Position numbers and translations under genes: made by a program
The notes under the pieces: model-generated
What the model was told of the DNA's origin: nothing
The model's database searches: none
Seen by the model: only the letters and a program-made list of their open reading frames with translations
Shown here: positions 22,606 through 31,547 of the stretch, one piece after another
Layout of the letters: every line of letters begins with the position of its first letter
Numbering within the stretch: the stretch's first letter is position 1
Assembly (NCBI GenBank): GCA_026929865.2
Contig: CM049398.1
Span: 22,097,001 to 22,161,000 of the forward strand
DNA: 64,000 bases
Source: Hyperoplus lanceolatus
Lineage: Eukaryota > Chordata > Actinopteri > Uranoscopiformes > Ammodytidae
Direction: 5' to 3'

Positions 22606-24342
22606 TTAAGAGCAGGACTTTGGTCCGTTGTTTCCTCCACAGATCTCGGTGCATTTGGAGTTCACAGTAGGAGGCGGTTCCGACTCCCCGCCGTTCTCTG
22701 CCTGAGGGGACTGGTTAGCCCAAGGAGCTGGCCCAGCGTGAAGAGCCGATATATGCCTGTTGCTGTTGCACTCCTTACAGTGCTCTTCTGTTTTGCAATC
22801 TTTGGCAACGTGTTTGCTTGAAGAACAACATCGAAAACATATACCAGTTTCTTTGAGAAATGCCTTGCGTTCTTCAATATGTTTGGATCGAAAGCCTCTA
22901 CAATGTTTGAGGGGGTGAGGCTTTTGGTGGATGGGGCATTGTTTACTAACATCTGGCCTAGCACTGGAAGTCTCTGTTGTGTCAGAGTCGGAAACCTGAG
23001 AGACCTCAGTTCTATGGGTGGAGACAAAGCTTTGTATCTTCTTAACTGCCTTTTCTGGCTTCGTTGTTGTAGCAGCTGAACTGGCAAGAGAGAAACTTGG
23101 GTCGTTGCGGACGTAGGCCTCTCTGGAGACGAAGTCAGCAAAGTATGTGAAAGGTGGGAAGAGCACGTTGTGCTCTAACTTGTAGCTACTCCCTTTAGAA
23201 ATCCATTTTTCTTGGAGGTTCCACGGTAATTTTTCCACTATGGGGTTCAGACCTCTAGCTGTGTCCAAGCAAGCAAGTCCAGGTAAGTAGCCCTCGCGCT
23301 TAGCTGATGCTAGCTCCTGTAACAGGTCTCCAAGCTCTCTGAGTTTAGGATGATCCCTGTTGTTGATTTTGGGAAACTTCTCCACTCTGTCGAGGAGAGC
23401 CTTTTCGATCATCTCTGGTGAGCCGTAACACTCCTGAAGACGAGACCATGCCATGTTCAGGCCTTGAGTTGAGTCATTGACGTGGACAGCTCTTATCCTC
23501 TTGATGTGCGCTGAAGACTGCGGGCCTAACCATTTAGTGAGCAGATCGAGCTCTTCACTGCAGGTGAGATCAGTTCCTCTAATGGAATTTAGGAAGCTCA
23601 ACCTCCATGCCCAGTAGCTCTCAGGTTGATCATCGAATGTGGTAAGACTGGAACTCAATAGTTCACGTCGAACAAGGAAACGAGCTACCTCTCCGAACCC
23701 TGTATGGTCACCATCGTAAGTATGAGGAGCCTGTTTGGGGAAAGTGAACGAGGGTGGCTGATGTGTCCCCATTGGGTAGGGGATGTGAGGCTTATAATCA
23801 GGAGCAGGCCTTGTTGCCTGGGTGGTTAAAGCATGTTGCCTAGACCTGTTGAGGTCTCCATCAAAGGAGTCTTGATTATCTTGCCTTGTGCTATTAACGT
23901 TAGCAGGGTTACGTTGTTGAGGCTGACGTATTGGGTCAGTGGGTGTAGGCTCTGAGGCTGCTTTTGAATGACACTTAACGTAGTTAAACGTTTTTTCACG
24001 TGGAGATTGAGTTGGAAGAGAAATGATAGTGCTGGAGCCTCTCTCCAATTCTGCTGCAGTTGACTCAAGAGCTTCGGCTTCTGCTTCTGCTGATGCAATC
24101 TCTTTGTCTAGCTTTAGGGTAGCAAGAGCAGCGTCCATACGAGCTTTTTCTATTAGTAGGTCATTTTCTTTTTGAACAAACGTGGTGCGGGCACGTGTAG
24201 CTAATACTTTAGCCCGTGCTTTAGCTGCAGCTAGGCTAGCAGAAGACAACCTTGAGCTTGAGCTGGAGCCACCAGATACAGACTTTGTAGCATCTGCTAA
24301 CGTAGTTTCCTTTTTTTCTTCCGTTCGTGAAGCAGCTTCCAT
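22606..24342 (-). CDS. BEL/Pao Gag-like protein
   Basis: A 578-residue frame from the first ATG at 24342 (MEAASRTEEKK). An N-terminal Ser/Ala-rich region passes into an Ala/Glu/Lys-rich coiled coil (about residues 40-110). The middle part (about 205-400) is the DUF1759-type capsid region (for example HTYDGDHTGFGEVARFLVRR). Cys/His knuckles lie at about 470-525 (ICFRCCSSSKHVAKDC and HCKECNSNRHISALH), for binding element RNA. The frame ends in TAA at 22606-22608. The sequence past it, in the same frame, is protease, so in an intact element Gag and Pol were probably one frame and this stop may be a mutation. The Gag segment itself shows no lesion. Confidence 0.88.
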   Translation of the reverse strand: MEAASRTEEKKETTLADATKSVSGGSSSSSRLSSASLAAAKARAKVLATRARTTFVQKENDLLIEKARMDAALATLKLDKEIASAEAEAEALESTAAELERGSSTIISLPTQSPREKTFNYVKCHSKAASEPTPTDPIRQPQQRNPANVNSTRQDNQDSFDGDLNRSRQHALTTQATRPAPDYKPHIPYPMGTHQPPSFTFPKQAPHTYDGDHTGFGEVARFLVRRELLSSSLTTFDDQPESYWAWRLSFLNSIRGTDLTCSEELDLLTKWLGPQSSAHIKRIRAVHVNDSTQGLNMAWSRLQECYGSPEMIEKALLDRVEKFPKINNRDHPKLRELGDLLQELASAKREGYLPGLACLDTARGLNPIVEKLPWNLQEKWISKGSSYKLEHNVLFPPFTYFADFVSREAYVRNDPSFSLASSAATTTKPEKAVKKIQSFVSTHRTEVSQVSDSDTTETSSARPDVSKQCPIHQKPHPLKHCRGFRSKHIEERKAFLKETGICFRCCSSSKHVAKDCKTEEHCKECNSNRHISALHAGPAPWANQSPQAENGGESEPPPTVNSKCTEICGGNNGPKSCS

Positions 24343-24455
24343 ATTAATGTGTAGCGAGATCACACTGATGCACTGGAACGGCTAACGAAGAATATCTCTC
24401 TTGATCACGGTTGGTATCCGTTCTGTAGAGCCCGCTGTGATGCTGTTTTTTCACT

Positions 24456-25011
24456 ATTCTGGCACCTGAGCGCGTAGCGATGCACACATCACCAGACAGC
24501 TAAACACTTTTCCCACGAAACCTGAAGACAGGATCAATAATGAAGGACCGTTAAGGATGTTGTCGACATGCACTTGTATGTCCATTTATTGAAGGTTGTT
24601 GAACAAGTTGTTTGTAGCAGGTTTAGAAGTGTGAAACTGAAAATGAACCAATATGCAAATTGGTTATAAAAATGTACTAATAAAGTTATGAAATACGATG
24701 AAATATGAAAGTAAATAATTACATAAGACATGGATGAATTAAGTTACTTACAAACAAAGCTTCTCCAAGCCTTACACGGATGGATGACGTGAGATAAAAA
24801 AAGAGATGTTTCACCGTGTGGATCTCTGGCTCAAATGACAGATCAAAATGGCTGCCGAAATAATGACCGATCACGTGACTAACAGAATGTGACTCTAATC
24901 AGCCAATGAGAATGAACACATATTAAGAAACTATAAAAAGGCTGCATACTAGTAATGGCCTACAGGGGGCTCTAAAATGCCTAATACAAACTCTAAATGT
25001 GTAACATAACA
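24456..25011 (-). repeat. 5' LTR of the BEL/Pao element
   Basis: A 556-bp LTR from which the element would be transcribed on the minus strand. It is almost identical to 17942-18497. I could not recognise a tRNA primer-binding site in the sequence just inside it (24430-24455). Confidence 0.95.
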
Positions 25012-25504
25012 CTTACTTATAGACGCAGTGCTCTCATTTCTACAGTGCACTGTCCCAACTGCCGTCGCGCACCTACCGGAAATGACTTTGCATTTTGACG
25101 GTTCTTCTTCAGTGGTGTTTTTCTCTACTTGTGTTACCGATAGCCAAAACAGGAACATAAATCGCGGAAAAACAAAAACAATGTGTAATTTAACTTTTGT
25201 AGAGCGCGTCTGTCTCCACGGTTGCTTCAAGCTCGTCTATTTTGATTTTAATGTCCCGTCCTTTCCGCTACGTAGGCAAGATGGCGGCCGTTGAGTGTGG
25301 AAAGTGTCCATCGCTCCACACTCAAGTTTTAGACCGTTTTGAGTGCACGACCGAGGAACTTACAGTGCACTGCATTTTGGCACACTCCGGTTTTGCGCAA
25401 AGTGCACTCAAAAAAGTAAGTGTAAGTACAGAAGTGCGCGATTTCAGACACAGCACAGGTCTCTGAAAAATAAGAGGGTGAGGTCCTGGAGGATGGCTCC
25501 TCTG

Positions 25505-26014
25505 GTAAGTTTAAGAATGTAATGCTATAGTAACGTTAGCTGGTTCTAGCTAGCTAGTTGTTTGCCTGGCTTACATTATTTTCTGTTCTGCCCATGGACA
25601 TATAAAGAAAGGTTCTGCCCCCACAATTTGTTTTTGCTTTAGACAACTGGTGGTTAAAAACGGCATTGCATGTGTGATTTTTTTTTTTTTACCCTCCTGG
25701 TTTACCTTAGTTTAGTTTGATGCAACCAGCAAGAGAGCACAGCATGTCAGTTAATTATCAGCTTTGTTGTCCTGAGAAAGTCTCAGTCTGTGAGTATTCA
25801 TGTTTAAAGCTTCTTAATCACTTGTGTGGCATAGCAACTATGTTTGTTTAATTTCTGAGTGTTTAATTTTAACTTAAATTTGGCGATGCTAATCGCGGCA
25901 GCATTTTACATTGAGAATGCATTGTAAGTTTAAGTTAGCATTGAAGCTAGCGGGACCTAAAAGCCTTGTTAATAGCTGCTCATTTGTTTTATACTAGTGT
26001 ATAAAACAAATATA
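25505..26014 (+). other. Probable intron of the CCDC106-like remnant, 5' part
   Basis: Starts with the GTAAGT donor. AT-rich with a T14 run near 25677. A perfect 12-bp inverted repeat, TTTGTTTTATAC with its complement around TAGT, lies at 25983-26010 just before the GC-rich block. Confidence 0.45.
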
Positions 26015-27835
26015 TAACGCGGCGGCCTCCTGGGGCTTGGCTGGGTGGGTCATGTCGGCTTGTGGGTCGGGCCGGGGGCGGGGCGCTGGGGCGGCGGCGC
26101 TGTCGTTGGTGTGCCCTGGGCTGGGGGCGGCCGGGGGGGTGGTGGTGTCGGGGTGCGTGCTCAGGCGTCTGCAGCGGCGCCGTGCTATTGCCTGACTGGA
26201 CCGTTGGGTGGGGTGGAAATGGGGCATCGGGTGCACATTGTGTAATTGTTGCACTGGTAGGTGGGCACTGTGATGTTTTTAATCGTTTAGATATGGGTTG
26301 CTTTTGACCGCCTCGGGTGAACTGCGGATTGATTGTGCTGGGGCGGTTAAAAAGCAATCCATGCAATTTGCGTTTTAACTGTTTTTAAACTGTTTAATCA
26401 TTTGTCCCTGCCTGGCGGTCCGCTCTTTGTGGCGTCGCTGTTGGCGTCTGTGTTTCGCGGCCCGGCGTCGGTGCTCCTCCGGCCGGTCCTGGCTCTGGGT
26501 GTGCCGACGGCGGCGGCGGATGCGTCGCGCCCGTTGTGCCTGGCGCCTCTGGCCTTGCCTCATGGGCCGAGCATGGCCGGTCCGGGTGGGCTGTATGGGC
26601 CGCCCCTCCGGGGGTTTCGGCTGTGGTTGCTCCTCGTGGCAGCGGTGCATTTGGGTATTTCCTTATTCTATACTATCTATTCTCTATCTATGGCCCCCGG
26701 TCCTCCTCTGGACTAGTGCCGCACTGGGGCGTGCTCTCTGGGGGCGGGGTGCTGGGGGGCAGGCTCTGGGTCTGGGAGGCTGGCGCCGATTGTGTGTCGG
26801 TGGGGAACGGTAGAGTGTAAATCAATGTTATTTAATGTTAATTGTGTTCATATTGTTGAACATTGTTATAGCATTATTATCATCAGCCTGATGAGCTGCC
26901 TTCGGTCTCGGTTTGTCAGGGCCTGAGTACCGGCTGTCCTCCCACTGAATAATTGTCCTGCCGACGCAAAATTAAAATAACTAATACCATTGCTCTAACA
27001 TTTGTGCTCTTCTATCTATCTTCCATGATTGCTGAGCGATGCCCCGGGGGTTCTCTCCCCCTGTCTACCTGCTCGATTGACTCCAAGCTCTGTGTGGAAT
27101 CAGCTGTCCTAGGAACGGATGCTCCCCGCCTGTTGTTGCCTCACATCAGCACTGTTTCACCGTCCATCAGGATAGTACTATTTCTACTCGCTTGTTTTTT
27201 CAATCTTTAAATTCATTTTTGCTTTGCTCATCGGTTGCTTGTCTGTCCTCTTCCAGTTTCCCTGGTCGTGGTGAGACGGTGTGGATCTGTTCTCCCCTCT
27301 GGCAACATCTGAGAATGGATCGCCTACGCGTAAGATGTTGCAGTGGTTAAGGACACGAGATGGAGATGTGCGGTGAAATCCTGGTGCTGGTAACCTTAGT
27401 TTTCCCTGGTGGAGACGAGACGAGACGGTGTGGATCCTCTGGCAGCATCTGAAGTCGTCCTACATCCACACTATTTGCGCTTTACTTTAGTATTACCATG
27501 TAAACATCTGGACAATGATCAAAATCCTTCGTGATTTTTCTCTACTTATGACATCTATTACAGCATGTCCGTCCTGGGAGAGAGATCCCTTACTCTGTCA
27601 ACTCTCCCTGAGATTTCTTCTATTTTTTTTTTAATCCCGGTAAACGGTTTTTTACTGGGAGTTTTTTCTCAGCCGAGCTAAGGGTGTAAGGGCAATGTGT
27701 CATATTGTTTCATATTGTATCATGTTGTGTCATATTGTACCATACTGTATCATATTGTATGGACTGTAAAGCCCATTGAGACAAATGCTATTTGTGATTT
27801 TGGGCTATACAAATAAAACTGATTTGATTTGATTT
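26015..27835 (+). mobile_element. Unclassified GC-rich retroelement-like insertion
   Basis: This block starts abruptly with very GC-rich sequence (26018-26820) and becomes AT-rich towards a 3' end reading TGGGCTATACAAATAAAACT followed by three GATTT units to 27835. Segments such as GTCCTGGGAGAGAGATCC and the GGGCTATACAAATAAA tail are, from memory, widespread in teleost genomes as the 3' part of a non-LTR retroelement or SINE. Open frames in the GC-rich part occur on both strands and look like products of composition (Arg/Gln/Pro-rich). No reverse transcriptase motif is seen. The left edge is uncertain. Confidence 0.45.
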
Positions 27836-28634
27836 AGTTGTAGCTTTTGTATAGTGTGTGTTCATTTGTATGAATATATTGTAAAGTCCGTTTTTTGTAT
27901 GTTTTCTACAGTTTTACAAAACATCTGAAGTAACCCTATCTTGTATCCTGGGCTTTATTTCAAGGAACCAACTTCCTGTTAGCTATCTGCTAAGCTAAGC
28001 TAACCGAGAGCAAGAGCAGAATAGTATCTATTACTAACAGTTTTGTTATGCTAGCTTGTCAGGAAGGGGCCAAGTAATGCTCCAAAATCGGTCTAGTCCA
28101 TGATACAGATTCAAAATAATCCTGAATGGTTATTTCTGTGCTGACCCCAGGTGCTGCCCAAATGGCCCCAACTGCCAAACTGGGTCTACTATATATAAAC
28201 ATGAGCTGGCCAGGTTTAAATTAGAATGCCAAGATGAAAAAATAAAAGACCTGACAACGGAGAGAGATTTCTTGAAGGGACAACTATCTGAATGAAAGAA
28301 AATAATTACTTTTTTCAACCATTTTCACCATTACAGACACAATTTACTTTGATACTGCACCCCCTTTTGTAGATTCCATGTCCAAATGGCTTAAATGCTT
28401 ATTGTAACCTGTCTGCTATCTGTCTAATTGTGATCAATGTTTCTTTGTATTGTCTTTATACAGTAACAAGAAAGACCAGCCTGACTCAACCTTCCCCTGA
28501 GGCTACGGAAAAGCCCGACTCGGATTCGTCTGAGTCAAGTCCGTTGTCGTCTGACTCCTCCTCAGACGATGGGAAGAGGAAGTATAGCAGAAGTCAGCAT
28601 TGTACTGTTGCAGAGGGGGCCAGCAGTAGAGGCC

Positions 28635-29461
28635 TTTTTTTTTTTTTACCACATACTGTATATAAAATGATCTGTTCAAATGTATGCACTAATGATTTCA
28701 CTGCTTTAGTTTGCAACCAGACAGCCATTTATTTTTGCACTTCTTTTCGAGTGTAGTTCAGCCATGTATTAACACACCATCTCGTGTCGGTGCAGAGCAG
28801 CGGTTAAATCATCACATTTGAGTTAAAGCAGCTGATTTACGTAGTAAACATGGCCGAACCAAACTGACAAAATCCGACATTTAGAGAACAATTGAATGGA
28901 CTTGTATTTGTTAGGTTAGCAATTATATATGTGGTGAAAAGGCACTTTTCTGCTTGTCATATCTGCAACAGTATAATGCTGACTGATACAGCAACGTCTC
29001 ACCTAAAGTCTTATAGTGATGATTGCCATCTCCATAAGGTTACAGATTCAATATGCAGAAGCAACTCATACAACCCCACGTCGTTTTATATTGTTTTCCC
29101 TACATTTTTTTTCTTTTAATTATTGTTTGATGGAAGTTTTTTTGCTCTACTTGTTTAATTGTTTTGTTGTTCTTATTCATTTAATATTTTTAATTAATAG
29201 TCCAGTCTTAATCATTGGACACTTGAATCGATGTCAGGCAGCATTTTTATTTTACAAAAGTTATTTTTTTTACACGTAAAATGTTGTTTCTGAAAGTACT
29301 GGGAAAAAATCTGATTTTTACAAATGCAGTTATGTGATTTTTTTTTTCTTAATTATTGATTTTCAAGAATATTTTTCATTGAAGTTCTGAAGATTTTAAA
29401 GGAAAATAAAAATATATTTTTCAAAAGAGCTATCTTAAAGTGTGTGTTTGTGCTTAAGCGT
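28635..29461 (+). other. AT-rich interior of the GGTAAC element, 3' part
   Basis: After the T12 tract that ends the third exon-like segment, the sequence is AT-rich with many T runs and no coding signal that I recognise. Confidence 0.4.
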
Positions 29462-29972
29462 TATTACCTGTTTAATAAAGGACTTATTAACCTTAATAAG
29501 CATTGCTCTCGCTTTAGATCCAGTACCTTCAAAATGCATTATTACCTGTTTAATAAAGGACTTATTAACCTTAATAAGCATTGTTCATAGAGCATAGTTA
29601 ACTGCTAATAATTGATTAATAAAGATGTGTTTACCTTCATAAAGCAACAAACAATCCTTAGTAAAGGTTTAACAATGACATAATAGGCAAGTTAGTAAGA
29701 CTCAATAAATAGGATTGTAATGCTTTTATTAACAGCTATCAGAAACTCATAAGACTTTTATTAATGCTATTAAGCAATCAATAAATAGTTAAGAAGTTTC
29801 TTATAAATGCTTATAAAAGTCTTATAATCACACTGTCAACGTGTTTATTATGTTATTATTAACACTTATATATAGTCTTATTAACACAAACTAATGTTAA
29901 TAAGCATCTAATAAGGTCCTTATTACCTATTAACTAAGGCTTACTACAAGAACCTTAGTATAAAGCGTTACC
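29462..29972 (-). repeat. Right terminal inverted arm of the GGTAAC element
   Basis: Reverse-complement partner of 16733-17330 without the LTR-less retroelement insert. Its inner part contains a direct duplication of about 45 bp (29461-29505 and 29540-29583, starting TTATTACCTGTTTAATAAAG). Confidence 0.85.
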
Positions 29973-30031
29973 GAAATGGGCAATTTCTACCCGTGCCGAA
30001 ACTTCGGACACATCCTATGAAATACTCACAG

Positions 30032-30068
30032 ACACGCACACGCACGCACACACACACACACACACACA
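30032..30068. repeat. (CA)n microsatellite with CG variants
   Basis: A CA repeat with interspersed CGCA units at its 5' end. Confidence 0.93.
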
Positions 30069-30202
30069 AATCTGCCTGTAAGAGCTGATATAGGACTAAA
30101 TCCTGCCAGCTGTACAGCTCTTTTTTGGTAAGCCTATCAATCCAGTCAGTTTGTGAACATTCCCGAAATATCAGTATCGCTAATCTAAATTCATACCCTA
30201 TA

Positions 30203-30730
30203 GCTGGATCTCAAATCAGGGGTTACAGCCTACATAGGCTGCATTTGAAGACCGATTGCGTCATAGCGGCGCGTAAAGGCTTGTTCCATTTGCAACAATT
30301 TGAAGGGCTCATTCATATGTGGCCGAGAAATGCAGCCTTCGTTTCACGGTTTTGAAGGCTGCAACAGATGGATCCTTCGCGGCCCAACATATCCCAAGAT
30401 TCATTGCGTTTTTTTCCAACTTTTATCTTCCTTTCTTTTTTTCTTGCACTTGTTTTTCTTTTCGTCTGGAAGGCAACTTCTTTTTCTTTTTTCCTCCGAT
30501 GACAAGGCTGTTTCCGTTGGCAGCAATCAGGGTTGCTAGGCAGCACAGGAGCGGCGAGTCGTCACGCAAGGTAACGGCTTGTTACGCAAACCGGAAATGC
30601 TCGTAAAAGGAGACCTGCGGAGACCGTTTAGTTTAACAACGCTCGTTCAGCCTTTGAATCGGTCTTCACAGGCTGTAGCCTTCATAGACCGCGTCCTTCC
30701 AAGGATGCGGTCTCTGTAATGGGATACAGC
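30203..30730. mobile_element. Probable MITE with imperfect inverted ends
   Basis: The left end (GCTGGATCTCAAATC, with TTGAAGACCGATTGCG further in) and the reverse complement of the right end (GCTGTATCCCATTAC, with GTGAAGACCGATTC further in) are related over about 70 bp. There is no coding capacity. A target duplication is not clear, so edges and superfamily are uncertain. Confidence 0.4.
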
Positions 30731-31547
30731 TTATGACTCACAGAGAATCAGGGAATTTTATCAGCCATAAGGAAGAGACTCATCTGTGTACGTACACAGT
30801 CCATCATAGGATCATATGTATACATAGTTGTTATTGGTAGACCCTATCACTAATTAAGATATAATGATTATGAATATCAAACTAATAACAATGGATCGCA
30901 TGACTACTTGTATATGACATGGGTCGCCTGTTGCAGCAAACCCACAAAAAGATATCTGCAGTTCCCCTAAAGTCCACCGAGCACTCTCTCGGTGTTTTGG
31001 TTTACCAGTGTGCAACTTCACTGTTGTGGTTCACTCTAACTGCTCACATCAACGTTGTATCGGCTGCAACAGGCTCCCATAAACTGACCAAATGCAGCTA
31101 ATGAATTAAGTGAAGCATGTGGTATCTAAAGAGACTTATTTCATTATTGGTGGAGACCAAACACAGAACTAAAAAGCAAAGTGAATACAGGATTTGTCAA
31201 GTGAACGTGATTCTAAATGATTTATACTGTTGCTCTTTATCTGCTGCATGTGTAAATAGGCAACAAGTTCCCCATATCAGCCCCAAAGGTGATAATATGT
31301 ACACTCAACAAAAATATAAACGCAAGACTTTTGTTTTTGCTCCATTGTTCACAATTGTTCACATTGTTCACAAATCTGTCTAAATGTGTGATAGTGAGCA
31401 CTTCTGCTTTGCTGAGATAATCCATCCCACCTCACAGGTGTGCCACATCAAGATGCTGATCTGACATCATGATTAGTGCACAGGTCTGCCTTAGACTGTC
31501 CACAATAAAAGGCCACCCTGAAATGTGCAGTTTTGTCTCACAGCAAA

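Larger units (their letters stand above)
17942..25011 (-). mobile_element. BEL/Pao LTR retrotransposon, minus strand
   Basis: A 7,070-bp element bounded by two 556-bp direct repeats and a 6-bp duplication CTTACT (17936-17941 and 25012-25017). BEL/Pao elements usually give 5 bp, so the edge may be off by one. In transcription order it holds the 5' LTR, Gag, protease remnant, reverse transcriptase, RNase H and integrase, a short polypurine tract and the 3' LTR. This gene order and the DUF1759-type Gag and DUF5641-type C-terminus are characteristic of BEL/Pao. The LTRs differ at only about one site, so insertion was very recent, yet pol has at least two in-frame stops and two frame changes. It sits inside the MITE above and is the youngest insertion in this nest. 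Confidence 0.96.
17865..25455. mobile_element. MITE in exon 1 of the CCDC106-like remnant
   Basis: Inverted ends TGCTGTGTCTGAAATCGC (17865) and its near-identical reverse complement (to 25455) are flanked on each side by CAG (17862-17864 and 25456-25458), consistent with a 3-bp target duplication. Without the BEL/Pao element and its duplicated target the MITE is about 515 bp. It has no coding capacity and contains repeated GTGCACT motifs. Because CAG is also the outward reading of the ends, the exact edge is ambiguous by 3 bp. Removing the insert with one CAG leaves exon 1 in frame, which supports these edges. Confidence 0.7.
17836..28634 (+). pseudogene. CCDC106-like coiled-coil gene remnant, three exons
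   Basis: Exon 1 begins at ATG 17836 (MSESSAPQT), is interrupted at 17864 by a MITE that also carries the BEL/Pao element, and resumes at 25459. It is open up to a GTAAGT donor at 25505. A second exon-like segment starts after CCCCAG at 28151 and encodes a charged coiled coil (ELARFKLECQDEKIKDL, then TTERDFLKGQLSE) to a TGA at 28293. A third follows TTATACAG at 28464, encodes a Ser/Asp-rich stretch (SDSSESSPLSSDSSSDDGKR) and runs into a T12 tract near 28634. A coiled coil with ERDFL followed by a Ser/acidic region is how I remember vertebrate CCDC106. The conserved C-terminal domain is not visible. Exon 1 to exon 2 phase does not match directly, so an exon may be missing or decayed. The second exon lacks a GT donor. 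Function is unknown. Confidence 0.4.
16733..29972 (+). mobile_element. Candidate large-TIR DNA element (GGTAAC family) with nested insertions
   Basis: Two arms in inverted orientation bound this region. The left starts GGTAACGCTTTATACTAAGG at 16733; the right ends with its reverse complement at 29972. The outer 80 bp of the arms differ at about one position and homology continues for about 500 bp. Both arms lose homology at about the same inner point, and neither has a second terminal motif there. The flanks are GAAATAAG (16725-16732) and GAAATGGG (29973-29980), a 6-of-8 match that may be a decayed 8-bp target duplication. Removing the nested MITE plus BEL/Pao element, the GC-rich insertion and a LINE tail leaves about 3.6 kb, the size of an autonomous DNA transposon. 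Exon-like remnants of a coiled-coil protein lie between the arms. The alternative is two separate MITE copies in opposite orientation. The superfamily is unknown to me. Confidence 0.55.
29981..31299. other. Non-coding DNA between the GGTAAC element and Tc1 copy 2
   Basis: Contains a (CA)n tract (30032-30068), a probable MITE (30203-30730, listed separately) and unremarkable AT-rich sequence. No gene seen. Confidence 0.45.

Noticed and set aside
26375..26813. Overlapping Arg/Gln-rich and Trp/Gly-rich frames on both strands
   Set aside because: Expected from very GC-rich DNA, open on both strands at once, with no recognisable motif.
16725..29980. Maverick/Polinton-type giant element
   Set aside because: The long inverted arms prompted the idea, but no polymerase B, packaging ATPase or capsid frame is present. 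The retroviral-type integrase belongs to the nested BEL/Pao element.
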